NCBI RefSeq assembly: GCF_003443535.1 | Contig: NZ_CP031946.1 | Location: 3,555,001 to 3,619,000, forward strand | DNA from: Ruegeria sp. AD91A | GTDB lineage: Bacteria > Pseudomonadota > Alphaproteobacteria > Rhodobacterales > Rhodobacteraceae | DNA: 64,000 nucleotides | Reading direction: 5' to 3' | Shown here: piece after piece, positions 28,777 through 36,420 of the stretch | How the letters are laid out: each line of letters starts with the position of its first letter | How positions within the stretch are numbered: position 1 is the first letter of the stretch | The notes under the pieces: model-generated | What the model was told of the DNA's origin: nothing | Database searches by the model: none | What the model saw: the letters and a program-made list of their open reading frames with translations, nothing else | Program-made: the position numbers and the translations under genes

Positions 28777-29670
28777 ATGAGCAAGGATCAGATCAAGCAA
28801 ATCATCGCAGGCCGAACCGAAACGGACGGCTTGACCGAGACGGGCATCAAGGGTGTACGGCTGTTTCGCGCCACGCGTTCAATCCCCTGTGTTCCAGCCA
28901 TTTACGAGCCCTGCATCGTGGCCATCGTGAGTGGGGTGAAGGAAGCCGTACTGAATGGCCGAAGATACGAATACGACAACAGTCAATATCTCTGCTGCCC
29001 AATGTCGATGCCGGTCAAGGCGGGGACGCCGTTGGCCTCGCGTGACCACCCACTCTACGGAGTCATGATCACTCTTGAGCAACGCGCTATGACCGAGCTG
29101 GAGATGGAGATGGAAAATGCCGGGGGCGTTCTGCCTTCGGTCAAAGGAGAACTGCGGGAGCCAGGAATTAGGTTTGCACGATGGGACGATGGATTCACTG
29201 AAGCGCTGCTGCGGCTACTGCAGCTCGGAAACAGCGAGACGGATACAGCAGTTCTCGGCGAGGCGCGATTACGTGAGGTGCTATATGCGATCCTGAGTGG
29301 AGAAGCTGGCACCTTCGCACGGCAAGCATTTGGTGCTGGCAACGCCATCGCACGTTCAATTGCGCATGTGTCGTCACATCTGGATGCGCCGATCTCCATA
29401 GAGGATATGGCAAGCCGAGCGGGCATGAGCCGGGCGGTTTTCCATCGCAAATTCAAGCAGGTCACGACGATGGCTCCAATCCAGTTCGTTAAGACGATGC
29501 GCCTCAACAACGCCGCCATGAAGATCGCGGGCGGGATGCCTGTGAACGAAGCCGCAATGGACGTTGGTTACGTCAGCCCGTCCCAGTTCAGTCGCGAGTT
29601 CAGGCGCATGTATGGGCAATCGCCGAGGCAATGGGGTGAGGCACAGAAACTACTGGTCAAAGTTGCTTGA
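28777..29670 (+). CDS. AraC family transcriptional regulator
   Basis: A 297-residue regulator (frame open from TTG 28741; ATG 28777 chosen). The N-terminal half is of the AraC_N cupin-like type, with PCVPAIYEPCIVAIVSG and the YEYDNSQYLCCPMSMPV motif. The C-terminal third holds two helix-turn-helix units, ISIEDMASRAGMSRAVFHRKF and MDVGYVSPSQFSREFRRMYG. Divergence from the SDR gene suggests that it activates that gene in response to a small molecule. It lies in the middle of the island and is followed by a repeat-bearing gap. Confidence 0.88.
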   Translation: MSKDQIKQIIAGRTETDGLTETGIKGVRLFRATRSIPCVPAIYEPCIVAIVSGVKEAVLNGRRYEYDNSQYLCCPMSMPVKAGTPLASRDHPLYGVMITLEQRAMTELEMEMENAGGVLPSVKGELREPGIRFARWDDGFTEALLRLLQLGNSETDTAVLGEARLREVLYAILSGEAGTFARQAFGAGNAIARSIAHVSSHLDAPISIEDMASRAGMSRAVFHRKFKQVTTMAPIQFVKTMRLNNAAMKIAGGMPVNEAAMDVGYVSPSQFSREFRRMYGQSPRQWGEAQKLLVKVA

Positions 29671-30068
29671 GGCAGACTTGCGTGAGCAGAGCGGACATTG
29701 GAGCCACCGCGGCGAAGGGGAGCTTTGTCCCGCAATGTGTACGTTAAAGCAAGTTGCAGCGAACGTCCGACATGCGGACAAAGCCGACATCGGGTCGGCT
29801 TGCTGCTCCTACTGCGCAGTGGCTTCGTAAACTCAGCCATTTTGGAACCTATGCGTAGCGGGCTAAGAACAGACCTCAGACACCTTGCCAATACGGTACG
29901 TCCCAATGGTGCATGCGGTGAGGTACTCCAGAAAGCTTTCAAATGAAGTGTGATATTCTATGCTACTGAAGTTGCCGGCTGCCTCAACCTAAGTTCCTCT
30001 TGCAAGATCCACTGGACTTTTCAGATCCCGATCGTAAATTCGCCGCTTAGTTCGAAAGGGGTGCCCGT
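29671..30068. repeat. Intergenic gap with degenerate island repeats
   Basis: Copies of the GCGGACATT/GAACGTCCG type occur at 29691-29700 and 29761-29770 (GAACGTCCGA), with CATGCGGACA adjacent. No gene was recognised. AAAGGGG at 30054-30060 serves as the ribosome binding site of the next gene. Confidence 0.4.
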
Positions 30069-31304
30069 TTGTTGACTAGGACCGCTTCAACCGTTCTCGG
30101 GGCTTTGATTTGGCTTTGTTTCGTTGCTCCGCCTTCTACTGCTGAAGTACTGCAGCATTGGGTTCAACTCGGGCCCGACAAGACAATTGTTGTTCGAGCT
30201 ATCTCTACATCGTCTAGCTGCCCTTTGTTGAAAATCGACGGGCGTGTTGTTGCAATGCATAAACGTGCTGCTCCAGATGACCAATTTCCGGAAATCGTTT
30301 GCGAGCATCGTGCCCGACAAGATTCACAGAAGATGGAACTTGAGGGAGACACGCTACCAACCTTGAGTCAAAGCGTACAGCGTATTGCCGTGATTGGAGA
30401 TACTGGATGCCGTATTCGCAGATCCAGAGTACAAGATTGCAATGATCCCGATGCCTGGCCATTGAAATCAATTGCCGCAGAAATTGCGTCCAGATCGCCA
30501 GACTTGGTCATCCACGTTGGCGACTATTTGTACCGATCGGCAGAGTGCCCCGAACCGGAGAAGTGCGGTGGATCGCCCTTTGGTGACAATTTCCAGACGT
30601 GGTCTGCCGACTGGTTGGATCCTGCAGATAGGCTGCTCAAGCTCGCTCCATTTGTTTTTATAAGAGGTAATCACGAAAACTGCGGACGCGGCAGCAAAGG
30701 ATGGTTCCGTTATTTTGCCCCAGGTTTCGTTCCCTCAGATTGTCCAGCTGTGACCGAGCCGTGGATAGCTTCTGTCAACGGCCTCAATCTAATTGCATTT
30801 GATTCATCCGCAGGCCCTGCACCTCAAAGCAGCACTGAGTTGTTAAATGTTTACGGTAAGATGGCGCGAGATTTGTTTGCAAATATCAGCGGAGAAACTT
30901 GGTTTCTTACTCATCGCCCACTTTGGGTAAACATGCATGCATTCGGTGAATTGATCGATGGTGACGACACACAGCGCGCAGCATTCAGTAGAGCCATTCC
31001 AGAAACAGTAAATCTTTTTCTTTCTGGCCATATTCACGCTTTTCAAGCAATCGACTTGTTGGACGGGCCGGTGCAGGGTATTAGCGGCAACGGCGGGACG
31101 CAGCTTGATCCGATGCCCACAGGTGTTGTCACCGATGTCAAAGTTGCCGGAAATTTGGCGAGTGTCGTCGCGAACAATGGTGATTTCGGCTTTCTGATGT
31201 TGACCAGACAAGCCGATAGCAATTGGTTGATGGAAGCGATCGATGAAACAGGAGCGGCTCGGAACCGATGCCGTTTAGTCAGGCGTGCGCTTTCCTGCGA
31301 GTGA
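30069..31304 (+). CDS. Secreted metallophosphoesterase
   Basis: A 411-residue calcineurin-like phosphoesterase with a signal peptide ending PSTAEV. The metal-ligand motifs appear in family order: GDTG near 114, VIHVGDYLYR near 156, IRGNHENCG near 203, FLTHRPLW and SGHIHAFQ. This is the purple acid phosphatase-like arrangement of Asp, Asn and His ligands. Cysteines before and after suggest disulfides. It starts with TTG at 30069, eight bases after AAGGGG. It would act in the periplasm on phosphomonoesters or diesters; the substrate is unknown. No transporter sits beside it. Confidence 0.82.
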   Translation: MLTRTASTVLGALIWLCFVAPPSTAEVLQHWVQLGPDKTIVVRAISTSSSCPLLKIDGRVVAMHKRAAPDDQFPEIVCEHRARQDSQKMELEGDTLPTLSQSVQRIAVIGDTGCRIRRSRVQDCNDPDAWPLKSIAAEIASRSPDLVIHVGDYLYRSAECPEPEKCGGSPFGDNFQTWSADWLDPADRLLKLAPFVFIRGNHENCGRGSKGWFRYFAPGFVPSDCPAVTEPWIASVNGLNLIAFDSSAGPAPQSSTELLNVYGKMARDLFANISGETWFLTHRPLWVNMHAFGELIDGDDTQRAAFSRAIPETVNLFLSGHIHAFQAIDLLDGPVQGISGNGGTQLDPMPTGVVTDVKVAGNLASVVANNGDFGFLMLTRQADSNWLMEAIDETGAARNRCRLVRRALSCE

Positions 31305-31775
31305 AACAAAGCCAAATCTTAGCAGCATAAATTCGCTTTAGAATCCTTCTCCAGGAGGTCAGTCTCGCGCCCCTGTGCAGCATCGCTGAAGCGGGATACT
31401 TTGGCCAGAGTTAGTAGCGGACAGCGGTCATTATTCGTGGTCATTCCGAGAAATTTTGCCTGAAGGTCTGCATTGAACTGCAGCGGACGTTCGCTGAAAT
31501 CTGCTGAACGGCAGAGTTGCGGACTTTGCCGCCGTTGGCTCGCTCTCAACGGAGGACCGCACACAGCCCCATAGCGGACATGCCCAACCTAAAAGCGGAC
31601 GAGAAGAAGACATACGCTGCTCGAGCAATGGAGACCGTCCTCCAGCACAACGCAGTCGTTGATTTTCCTCAAAGTCAGGGTGGACGACAAGTAGGTGCGA
31701 AGAGGCCTGCCAAAACCAATGGTCGGCTGTCCAAGAAGAGGTTTTTTCTATCTAAAATCTAAGCGTCGCTAGGAC
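31305..31775. repeat. Intergenic gap with island repeats
   Basis: GCGGACGTTC at 31483-31492 is the exact reverse complement of the island 10-mer. Related AGCGGACA blocks lie at about 31416 and 31571. The short frame at 31517-31762 does not look coding. No terminator for the metallophosphoesterase gene is clear. Confidence 0.4.
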
Positions 31776-32429
31776 TCACAACTTGAACTTGCCGGGGAAA
31801 AGGCCGCACAAAAATCTTCGTATTAGTTTAACAGAGCGCCGCCGAGAAAAGCCCTGCATATCGGTAAGATAATTCACCCACATACCTTCCATCAGAGCCA
31901 GAGTTCCACTAGTGGCATCGTCCACCAAATTTGCGTCACGCCCGTTGTGGTGGGCTATCTCCGAGAATGCAAGTCGCAAGGTCTCGACAAGTCTGTGATC
32001 TTGGGTGCTGCTGTAGCGGGCAATGCCTGGGTGTGAGCTTGCGATGCCGCGGAATGCATGCCAGATTTTCGTACTTCTTGGATTGAGCAGAGCTTCGGAT
32101 AGGTCCGCTTCGATCACGGACATCACACGGTCTTCGGGCGATGCATCCGAACCCAGATCGGTCAATTTGTCCATTTCGGCATAATATTGAGCACTGAAAT
32201 GCTGGGCTGCTGCCGTCAGCAAATTGTCCTTCCCGCCGAAATGCAAATGGATCATTCCGCGCGATAAACCAGAACGCTCGCAGATGCGGCTGACCGTTGT
32301 ATCGGTGACTCCAATATCCGCGATAGAGTCCAAAGTCGCCTTGATCAGAAGTTGCCTGTTGGCATCTGGATCACGTTTCGAGCCACGTTTTCTTCCTCTG
32401 ACGTTTTCCACTTTATTCAATAATTCCAT
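31776..32429 (-). CDS. TetR/BetI-type repressor of the amine operon
   Basis: A 217-residue TetR regulator starting at ATG 32429. The frame runs up to 32498, but that would place the operator inside the coding region. The N-terminal HTH (about residues 18-60) ends in GLSRGMIHLHFGGKDNLL, which closely resembles BetI, the choline-responsive repressor. The C-terminal domain is also of BetI length. It is divergent from the transport/demethylation operon, and a perfect 20 bp palindrome lies between them. A quaternary or methylated amine as inducer fits both the family and the neighbours, but it is inference. Confidence 0.85.
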   Translation of the reverse strand: MELLNKVENVRGRKRGSKRDPDANRQLLIKATLDSIADIGVTDTTVSRICERSGLSRGMIHLHFGGKDNLLTAAAQHFSAQYYAEMDKLTDLGSDASPEDRVMSVIEADLSEALLNPRSTKIWHAFRGIASSHPGIARYSSTQDHRLVETLRLAFSEIAHHNGRDANLVDDATSGTLALMEGMWVNYLTDMQGFSRRRSVKLIRRFLCGLFPGKFKL

Positions 32430-32499
32430 TCTCTTGATGGCATCCCTCAAGTCTATCTCACAGGAAGATTGACACGAAAGACCGTTCTGGCGCAACATT

Positions 32500-32519
32500 T
32501 AATGGACGATCGTCCATTA
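32500..32519. promoter_or_regulatory. Perfect 20 bp palindrome, probable TetR operator
   Basis: TAATGGACGATCGTCCATTA is its own reverse complement. It sits 70 bp upstream of the tetR start and seven bases upstream of the presumed start of the first permease gene. Size, symmetry and the GGAC/GTCC half-sites are as expected for a BetI-type repressor dimer site. It would block both divergent promoters. Confidence 0.75.
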
Positions 32520-32526
32520 GTGACTC

Positions 32527-33408
32527 GTGAAAATCCGGAAGGGAGGTTGGGTAATCTTTCGTAGCGAAGCATCCCGGGGCTATACCCTCAGCGCACCAGC
32601 CACGGCTTATGTGGGTTTTCTGGTGACGGCTCCATTGTTGATCCTGATCGCCTATTCGTTCTGGACGCAAACCTACGTAACGCTCGACAAGACACCTACA
32701 CTAAAAAATTATGGCGACGCGTTTGCAGATCCTCTGGTCCGGCACTTGATGCTAAGGTCGATCTGGATTGCCGGAGCAGTAACAGCAGTTACCGTCGCAC
32801 TGGCATATCCCATCGCTTATTTCATCGCGATGAAGGCCCGGAAAAAGACCATCTGGCTTCTGCTCATCACTATTCCATTCTGGTCTAGCTACCTCCTGCG
32901 CGTTTTTGCCTGGAAACTCATCCTAGGGTTCAATGGAGTGATGAACTCTGCACTGTTGATGCTTGGTCTGATTGACGAACCGCTGGACTTCCTTCTCTAC
33001 AATGAATTTGCAGTCGTGCTGACGCTTGCTCATGCTTGGGCACCTTTTGCGATCCTGCCGATCTATGTCTCGTTGCAGAAGATCGATCCAAGCCTGTTGG
33101 AGGCCGCCACAGACCTCGGCAACAGTCCTTTGCAACGCTTTGTGCGGGTGACGCTGCCGTTGACGGTACCGGGGATCATTGCGGCTTGTCTGATTATCTT
33201 TATCCCAACAGTCGGTGACTACGTGACCCCAGCACTGGTCGGCGGATCGGACGGGAAGATGATTGCCAATCTTATTCAGGTGCAGTTCGGGGCCGCCAAC
33301 AACTGGCCTCTCGGTGCCACACTTTCGCTGATCGCGATGCTGTCAGTCGGTTTCGTCGCCATCGTGTTTGTCATTACCGCCACCCGGCTAGGGAGGCGGA
33401 TAAGATGA
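32527..33408 (+). CDS. Pot-type ABC importer, permease 1 (PotB-like)
   Basis: A permease of about 293 residues with six hydrophobic segments and the EAA-type coupling motif LLEAATDLGNSPLQRFVRVTLP. It resembles PotB of spermidine/putrescine importers. The presumed GTG at 32527 has no ribosome binding site, while AGGGAGG at 32539-32545 lies inside the frame, so the true start could be slightly downstream at a non-standard codon, or the message could be leaderless. It is the first gene of an eight-gene operon for uptake and breakdown of a methylated amine and overlaps the next gene by four bases. Confidence 0.85.
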   Translation: MKIRKGGWVIFRSEASRGYTLSAPATAYVGFLVTAPLLILIAYSFWTQTYVTLDKTPTLKNYGDAFADPLVRHLMLRSIWIAGAVTAVTVALAYPIAYFIAMKARKKTIWLLLITIPFWSSYLLRVFAWKLILGFNGVMNSALLMLGLIDEPLDFLLYNEFAVVLTLAHAWAPFAILPIYVSLQKIDPSLLEAATDLGNSPLQRFVRVTLPLTVPGIIAACLIIFIPTVGDYVTPALVGGSDGKMIANLIQVQFGAANNWPLGATLSLIAMLSVGFVAIVFVITATRLGRRIR

Positions 33409-34193
33409 GACGCCCTTCGACCCTGACAGCCTACGCTTTTCTGTATTTGGTTTTTCTTTACCTGCCCGTCCTTTTTCTGCCCTTGTTTTCATTCAATAGC
33501 GGCACAATAGTTGCCTTTCCGATCAAGAGCTGGACGCTGGACTGGTATCGGAGGCTGGGCGAACAGGATACCTTGATCCAGGCCCTTTGGAATTCGCTTG
33601 GCGTCGGCACCGTCGTGGCACTTCTGTCTACCGCAATGGGATTGTTCGCCGCCCGCGCCTTTGTTCGGTACCGTTTTCGGGGTCAGCGTGCTGCCGAAGG
33701 TCTGGTGATGCTGCCTTTGGTTATTCCCGGCATTATCGTTGCTTCTTCAATGCTGGTTCTGTTTCTGTTTATCGGACTCAAGCCGTCTTTGCTGACCGTC
33801 GTCCTGGGCCATACATTTCTTGCGCTGCCGTTTTCCGTCTCGATCCTGAAGTCTGCGTTCGATGACTTCGATGCGTCGCTGGAGGAAGCATCTTACGATC
33901 TGGGCGTCGGCGTGTTCGATACCTTCCGCCGCGTGACGCTTCCGGTCGTTTCCCCGGGTATCATAGCCAGTTTGCTGGTCACTTTCACAGTCAGCTTCGA
34001 CGAATTCGTCCTCGCCTTTTTCCTGTCCGGCAACCAACCAACCTTGCCAGTATACATCTGGAGCCAGATTCGTTTCCCCGCCAAGCTTCCAAACGTTTTG
34101 GCCCTAGGCTCTATCCTGCTGCTTACATCGGTCCTGCTTTTGGTGCTGGCAGAGTATTTCCGGCGCCGCTCATCCGCATCAGAGGTCAGATGA
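33405..34193 (+). CDS. Pot-type ABC importer, permease 2 (PotC-like)
   Basis: A 262-residue permease with six hydrophobic segments and the coupling loop LEEASYDLGVGVFDTFRRVT. It overlaps the preceding permease by ATGA (33405-33408) and the ATPase gene by four bases (34190-34193). With the PotB-like subunit it forms the inner-membrane channel of the importer. Confidence 0.88.
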   Translation: MRRPSTLTAYAFLYLVFLYLPVLFLPLFSFNSGTIVAFPIKSWTLDWYRRLGEQDTLIQALWNSLGVGTVVALLSTAMGLFAARAFVRYRFRGQRAAEGLVMLPLVIPGIIVASSMLVLFLFIGLKPSLLTVVLGHTFLALPFSVSILKSAFDDFDASLEEASYDLGVGVFDTFRRVTLPVVSPGIIASLLVTFTVSFDEFVLAFFLSGNQPTLPVYIWSQIRFPAKLPNVLALGSILLLTSVLLLVLAEYFRRRSSASEVR

Positions 34194-35287
34194 CAGACAA
34201 AAACATCATAGAACTCAGGGGCGTCGAAAAGCGCTATGGTACATTCCTGGCGGCTAGCGGGATCAATCTCGATCTTATAGAAGGCGAGTTTTTCTCACTC
34301 CTCGGCCCATCGGGATGTGGCAAAACCACGGTATTGAGGATGATCGCGGGGTTCCAAGAGCCGACCAAAGGCACTGTACTGATCGACGATCAGGATATGG
34401 ATGGTGTGCCTGCCAATAACCGGCCGACCAACATGGTATTTCAGAGCTATGCTATCTTCCCGCACCTGAATGTCGGGAACAACGTGGCCTATGGGTTACG
34501 CGGCAAGGCCCCCAAAGCCGAAATCGACCAGCGCGTAGCCGAGGCCTTGGAAATGGTCGAGCTGGGCGGTCTTGAGGATCGCGGTGCAAGTGAGTTGTCA
34601 GGCGGGCAACGGCAAAGGGTGGCGCTCGCCCGCGCGCTGATCATGCGACCCAAAGTATTGTTGCTGGATGAGCCCTTGTCGGCCTTGGACAAGAAGCTGC
34701 GCGAGCAGATGCAATTTGAAATGCGCAATCTGCAGCAATCGCTGGGTATCACCTTTGTGATGGTCACACACGACCAATACGAGGCGATGACAATGTCTGA
34801 CCGCATTGGCGTGATGTTCAATGGGCGCCTCAAGCAGGTGGATACGCCAACAACGCTTTACGCCCGGCCTTGCGATCAGCAGGTTGCCAGTTTCATCGGT
34901 GAGATGAACATTCTGCCTGCCCAGTTGCTAAAGGAAAACGGCGATACGCTTTCAATCGACGCGAAGGCCTTTGGCCAAATGGAGATTGAAAGAAACCCCA
35001 ACGTTGCAACCAGCGCCCGAGATATGAACATCGGTATTCGACCCGAACAATTAGAAATCACCGCTGAAAAACCCGAAGACTATCCATCAACCGTTCAGGG
35101 CAAAGTCAGCAATGTCGCCTTCTATGGCGAGAACATTCACTACCACATTCAGGTTGCGGAAACCGACGAGCCGATCTCGGTCTCGGTTCCGAACTACTTT
35201 CACACGGTTGATTTCAATCGCGGCGACGCAGTTTGGCTGGGAGTCCAAAGCGCCAGCGTGATCGATCTTGGCACAGACACAGAATAA
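34190..35287 (+). CDS. Pot-type ABC importer, ATPase (PotA-like)
   Basis: A 365-residue ATPase with Walker A GPSGCGKTT, Q-loop FQSYAIFPH, signature LSGGQRQR, Walker B LLLDEPLSALD and H-loop VTHDQYEA. A C-terminal regulatory TOBE-type domain (about residues 285-360) follows, with MNIGIRPEQLEI. Domain order and length are those of PotA/FbpC-type subunits. Overlap with the permease gene indicates coupled synthesis. Confidence 0.9.
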   Translation: MTDKNIIELRGVEKRYGTFLAASGINLDLIEGEFFSLLGPSGCGKTTVLRMIAGFQEPTKGTVLIDDQDMDGVPANNRPTNMVFQSYAIFPHLNVGNNVAYGLRGKAPKAEIDQRVAEALEMVELGGLEDRGASELSGGQRQRVALARALIMRPKVLLLDEPLSALDKKLREQMQFEMRNLQQSLGITFVMVTHDQYEAMTMSDRIGVMFNGRLKQVDTPTTLYARPCDQQVASFIGEMNILPAQLLKENGDTLSIDAKAFGQMEIERNPNVATSARDMNIGIRPEQLEITAEKPEDYPSTVQGKVSNVAFYGENIHYHIQVAETDEPISVSVPNYFHTVDFNRGDAVWLGVQSASVIDLGTDTE

Positions 35288-35304
35288 GACAATGGGAGGA
35301 AATA

Positions 35305-36366
35305 ATGAAACTTCAGAGAATTGCGGCTTTCGCATATGCGACGGCGATAAGTGCAGGAAGCGCCAGCGCCGGTGGAGCTGATCTGACGGTTTTTGACTGG
35401 TCGGGATATGAAGACCCGGGCTTCTTTGCCAGCTACATGGAAAAATACGGGAATGAGGCACCGAGCTATTCCTATTTCGGAAGCCAGGAAGAAGCCTTTA
35501 CCAAGCTGAGTTCCGGTTTTACTGCTGATCTGGCACATCCTTGTTCCGACGCGGTCAGAAAATGGGTCGCAGCAGATCTGATTCAGCCGCTGGATGAAAG
35601 CAAACTGACCAATTGGGCCGATGTACTGCCCGAGATCAAGGAAGTCGACGCCATCGTTCTGGACGGCCAGCTTTACATGTTGCCGTTCGAGTGGGGGAAT
35701 ACGGGCCTTATCTATCGAACTGACAAAATCTCGGCGGACGATATCTCACTGCAATTGTTGGCTGATCCGGCCTATGCAGGCAAGATCGCAATCCCGGATG
35801 CCGCATCATCTGCCTATGCGCTGGCGGCGCTGGCTACTGGAAATGCCGACGATTACACTAACCTAAGCGATGAGCAATTCAAGGAAGCATCGGATTTCCT
35901 GCGCTCGATCCACCCGAACATGCGTTTTTACTGGTCCGATGCAGGTCAGTTTGACCAGGCCATGACCAGCGGCGAGATCGAATTTGGTTGGGCCTGGAAC
36001 CAGTCAGAACTGAACCTGATTTGGAATGAGGTGCCTGCAGCTATGATGCGAGACGTCGACAAGGGTATCGCGACTTGGGCGTGCGGTTATGTGCACCTTA
36101 AATCATCCACGACACCGGTCGATCAGGTCTATGATCTGTTGAACGCGCTTACTGACCCGGCCAGCGGTCAGTACATCATCGACAACTGGGGCTACCCGCA
36201 TTCCAACGCAAAAGCTTTCGAAGTTGCCGACCAAGCCAACATCGAAGCTTATGGTTTCTCCGATCCAAAAAGCTTCTTCGAGGGCAGTTTGTTCTTTGAT
36301 GCAGTGAACCCCGAGCTTGAGGCAAAAATGCTGGCGGAGTTTGAACGGATTAAAGCCGGCTTCTGA
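35305..36366 (+). CDS. Pot-type ABC importer, periplasmic binding protein (PotD-like)
   Basis: A 353-residue family 1 solute-binding protein starting at ATG 35305 behind GGGAGGA. A signal peptide ends GSASA. The mature part begins LTVFDWSGYEDPGFF, has the GNTGLIYRTDK strand, and carries several Trp and Asp residues of the kind that cage amines in PotD (for example FGWAWNQSEL). In this operon the ligand is probably a quaternary or N-methylated amine rather than spermidine. A hairpin follows the gene. Confidence 0.88.
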   Translation: MKLQRIAAFAYATAISAGSASAGGADLTVFDWSGYEDPGFFASYMEKYGNEAPSYSYFGSQEEAFTKLSSGFTADLAHPCSDAVRKWVAADLIQPLDESKLTNWADVLPEIKEVDAIVLDGQLYMLPFEWGNTGLIYRTDKISADDISLQLLADPAYAGKIAIPDAASSAYALAALATGNADDYTNLSDEQFKEASDFLRSIHPNMRFYWSDAGQFDQAMTSGEIEFGWAWNQSELNLIWNEVPAAMMRDVDKGIATWACGYVHLKSSTTPVDQVYDLLNALTDPASGQYIIDNWGYPHSNAKAFEVADQANIEAYGFSDPKSFFEGSLFFDAVNPELEAKMLAEFERIKAGF

Positions 36367-36378
36367 TTCAACAATATC

Positions 36379-36400
36379 TCCGGGGCCAACCAACCCCGGA
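36379..36400 (+). terminator. Intercistronic hairpin after the binding-protein gene
   Basis: TCCGGGG (36379-36385) pairs with CCCCGGA (36394-36400) around an eight-base loop, in the 54 bp between the binding-protein and flavoprotein genes. No T-tract follows. It probably sets mRNA stability and gene ratios rather than ending transcription. Confidence 0.55.
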
Positions 36401-36420
36401 ACACAAACACAGGAAAACGC

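Noticed and set aside
32430..32498. Longer N-terminus of the TetR regulator of the amine operon
   Set aside because: The extra residues precede the normal HTH start and would nearly reach the palindromic operator; ATG 32429 fits the family length.
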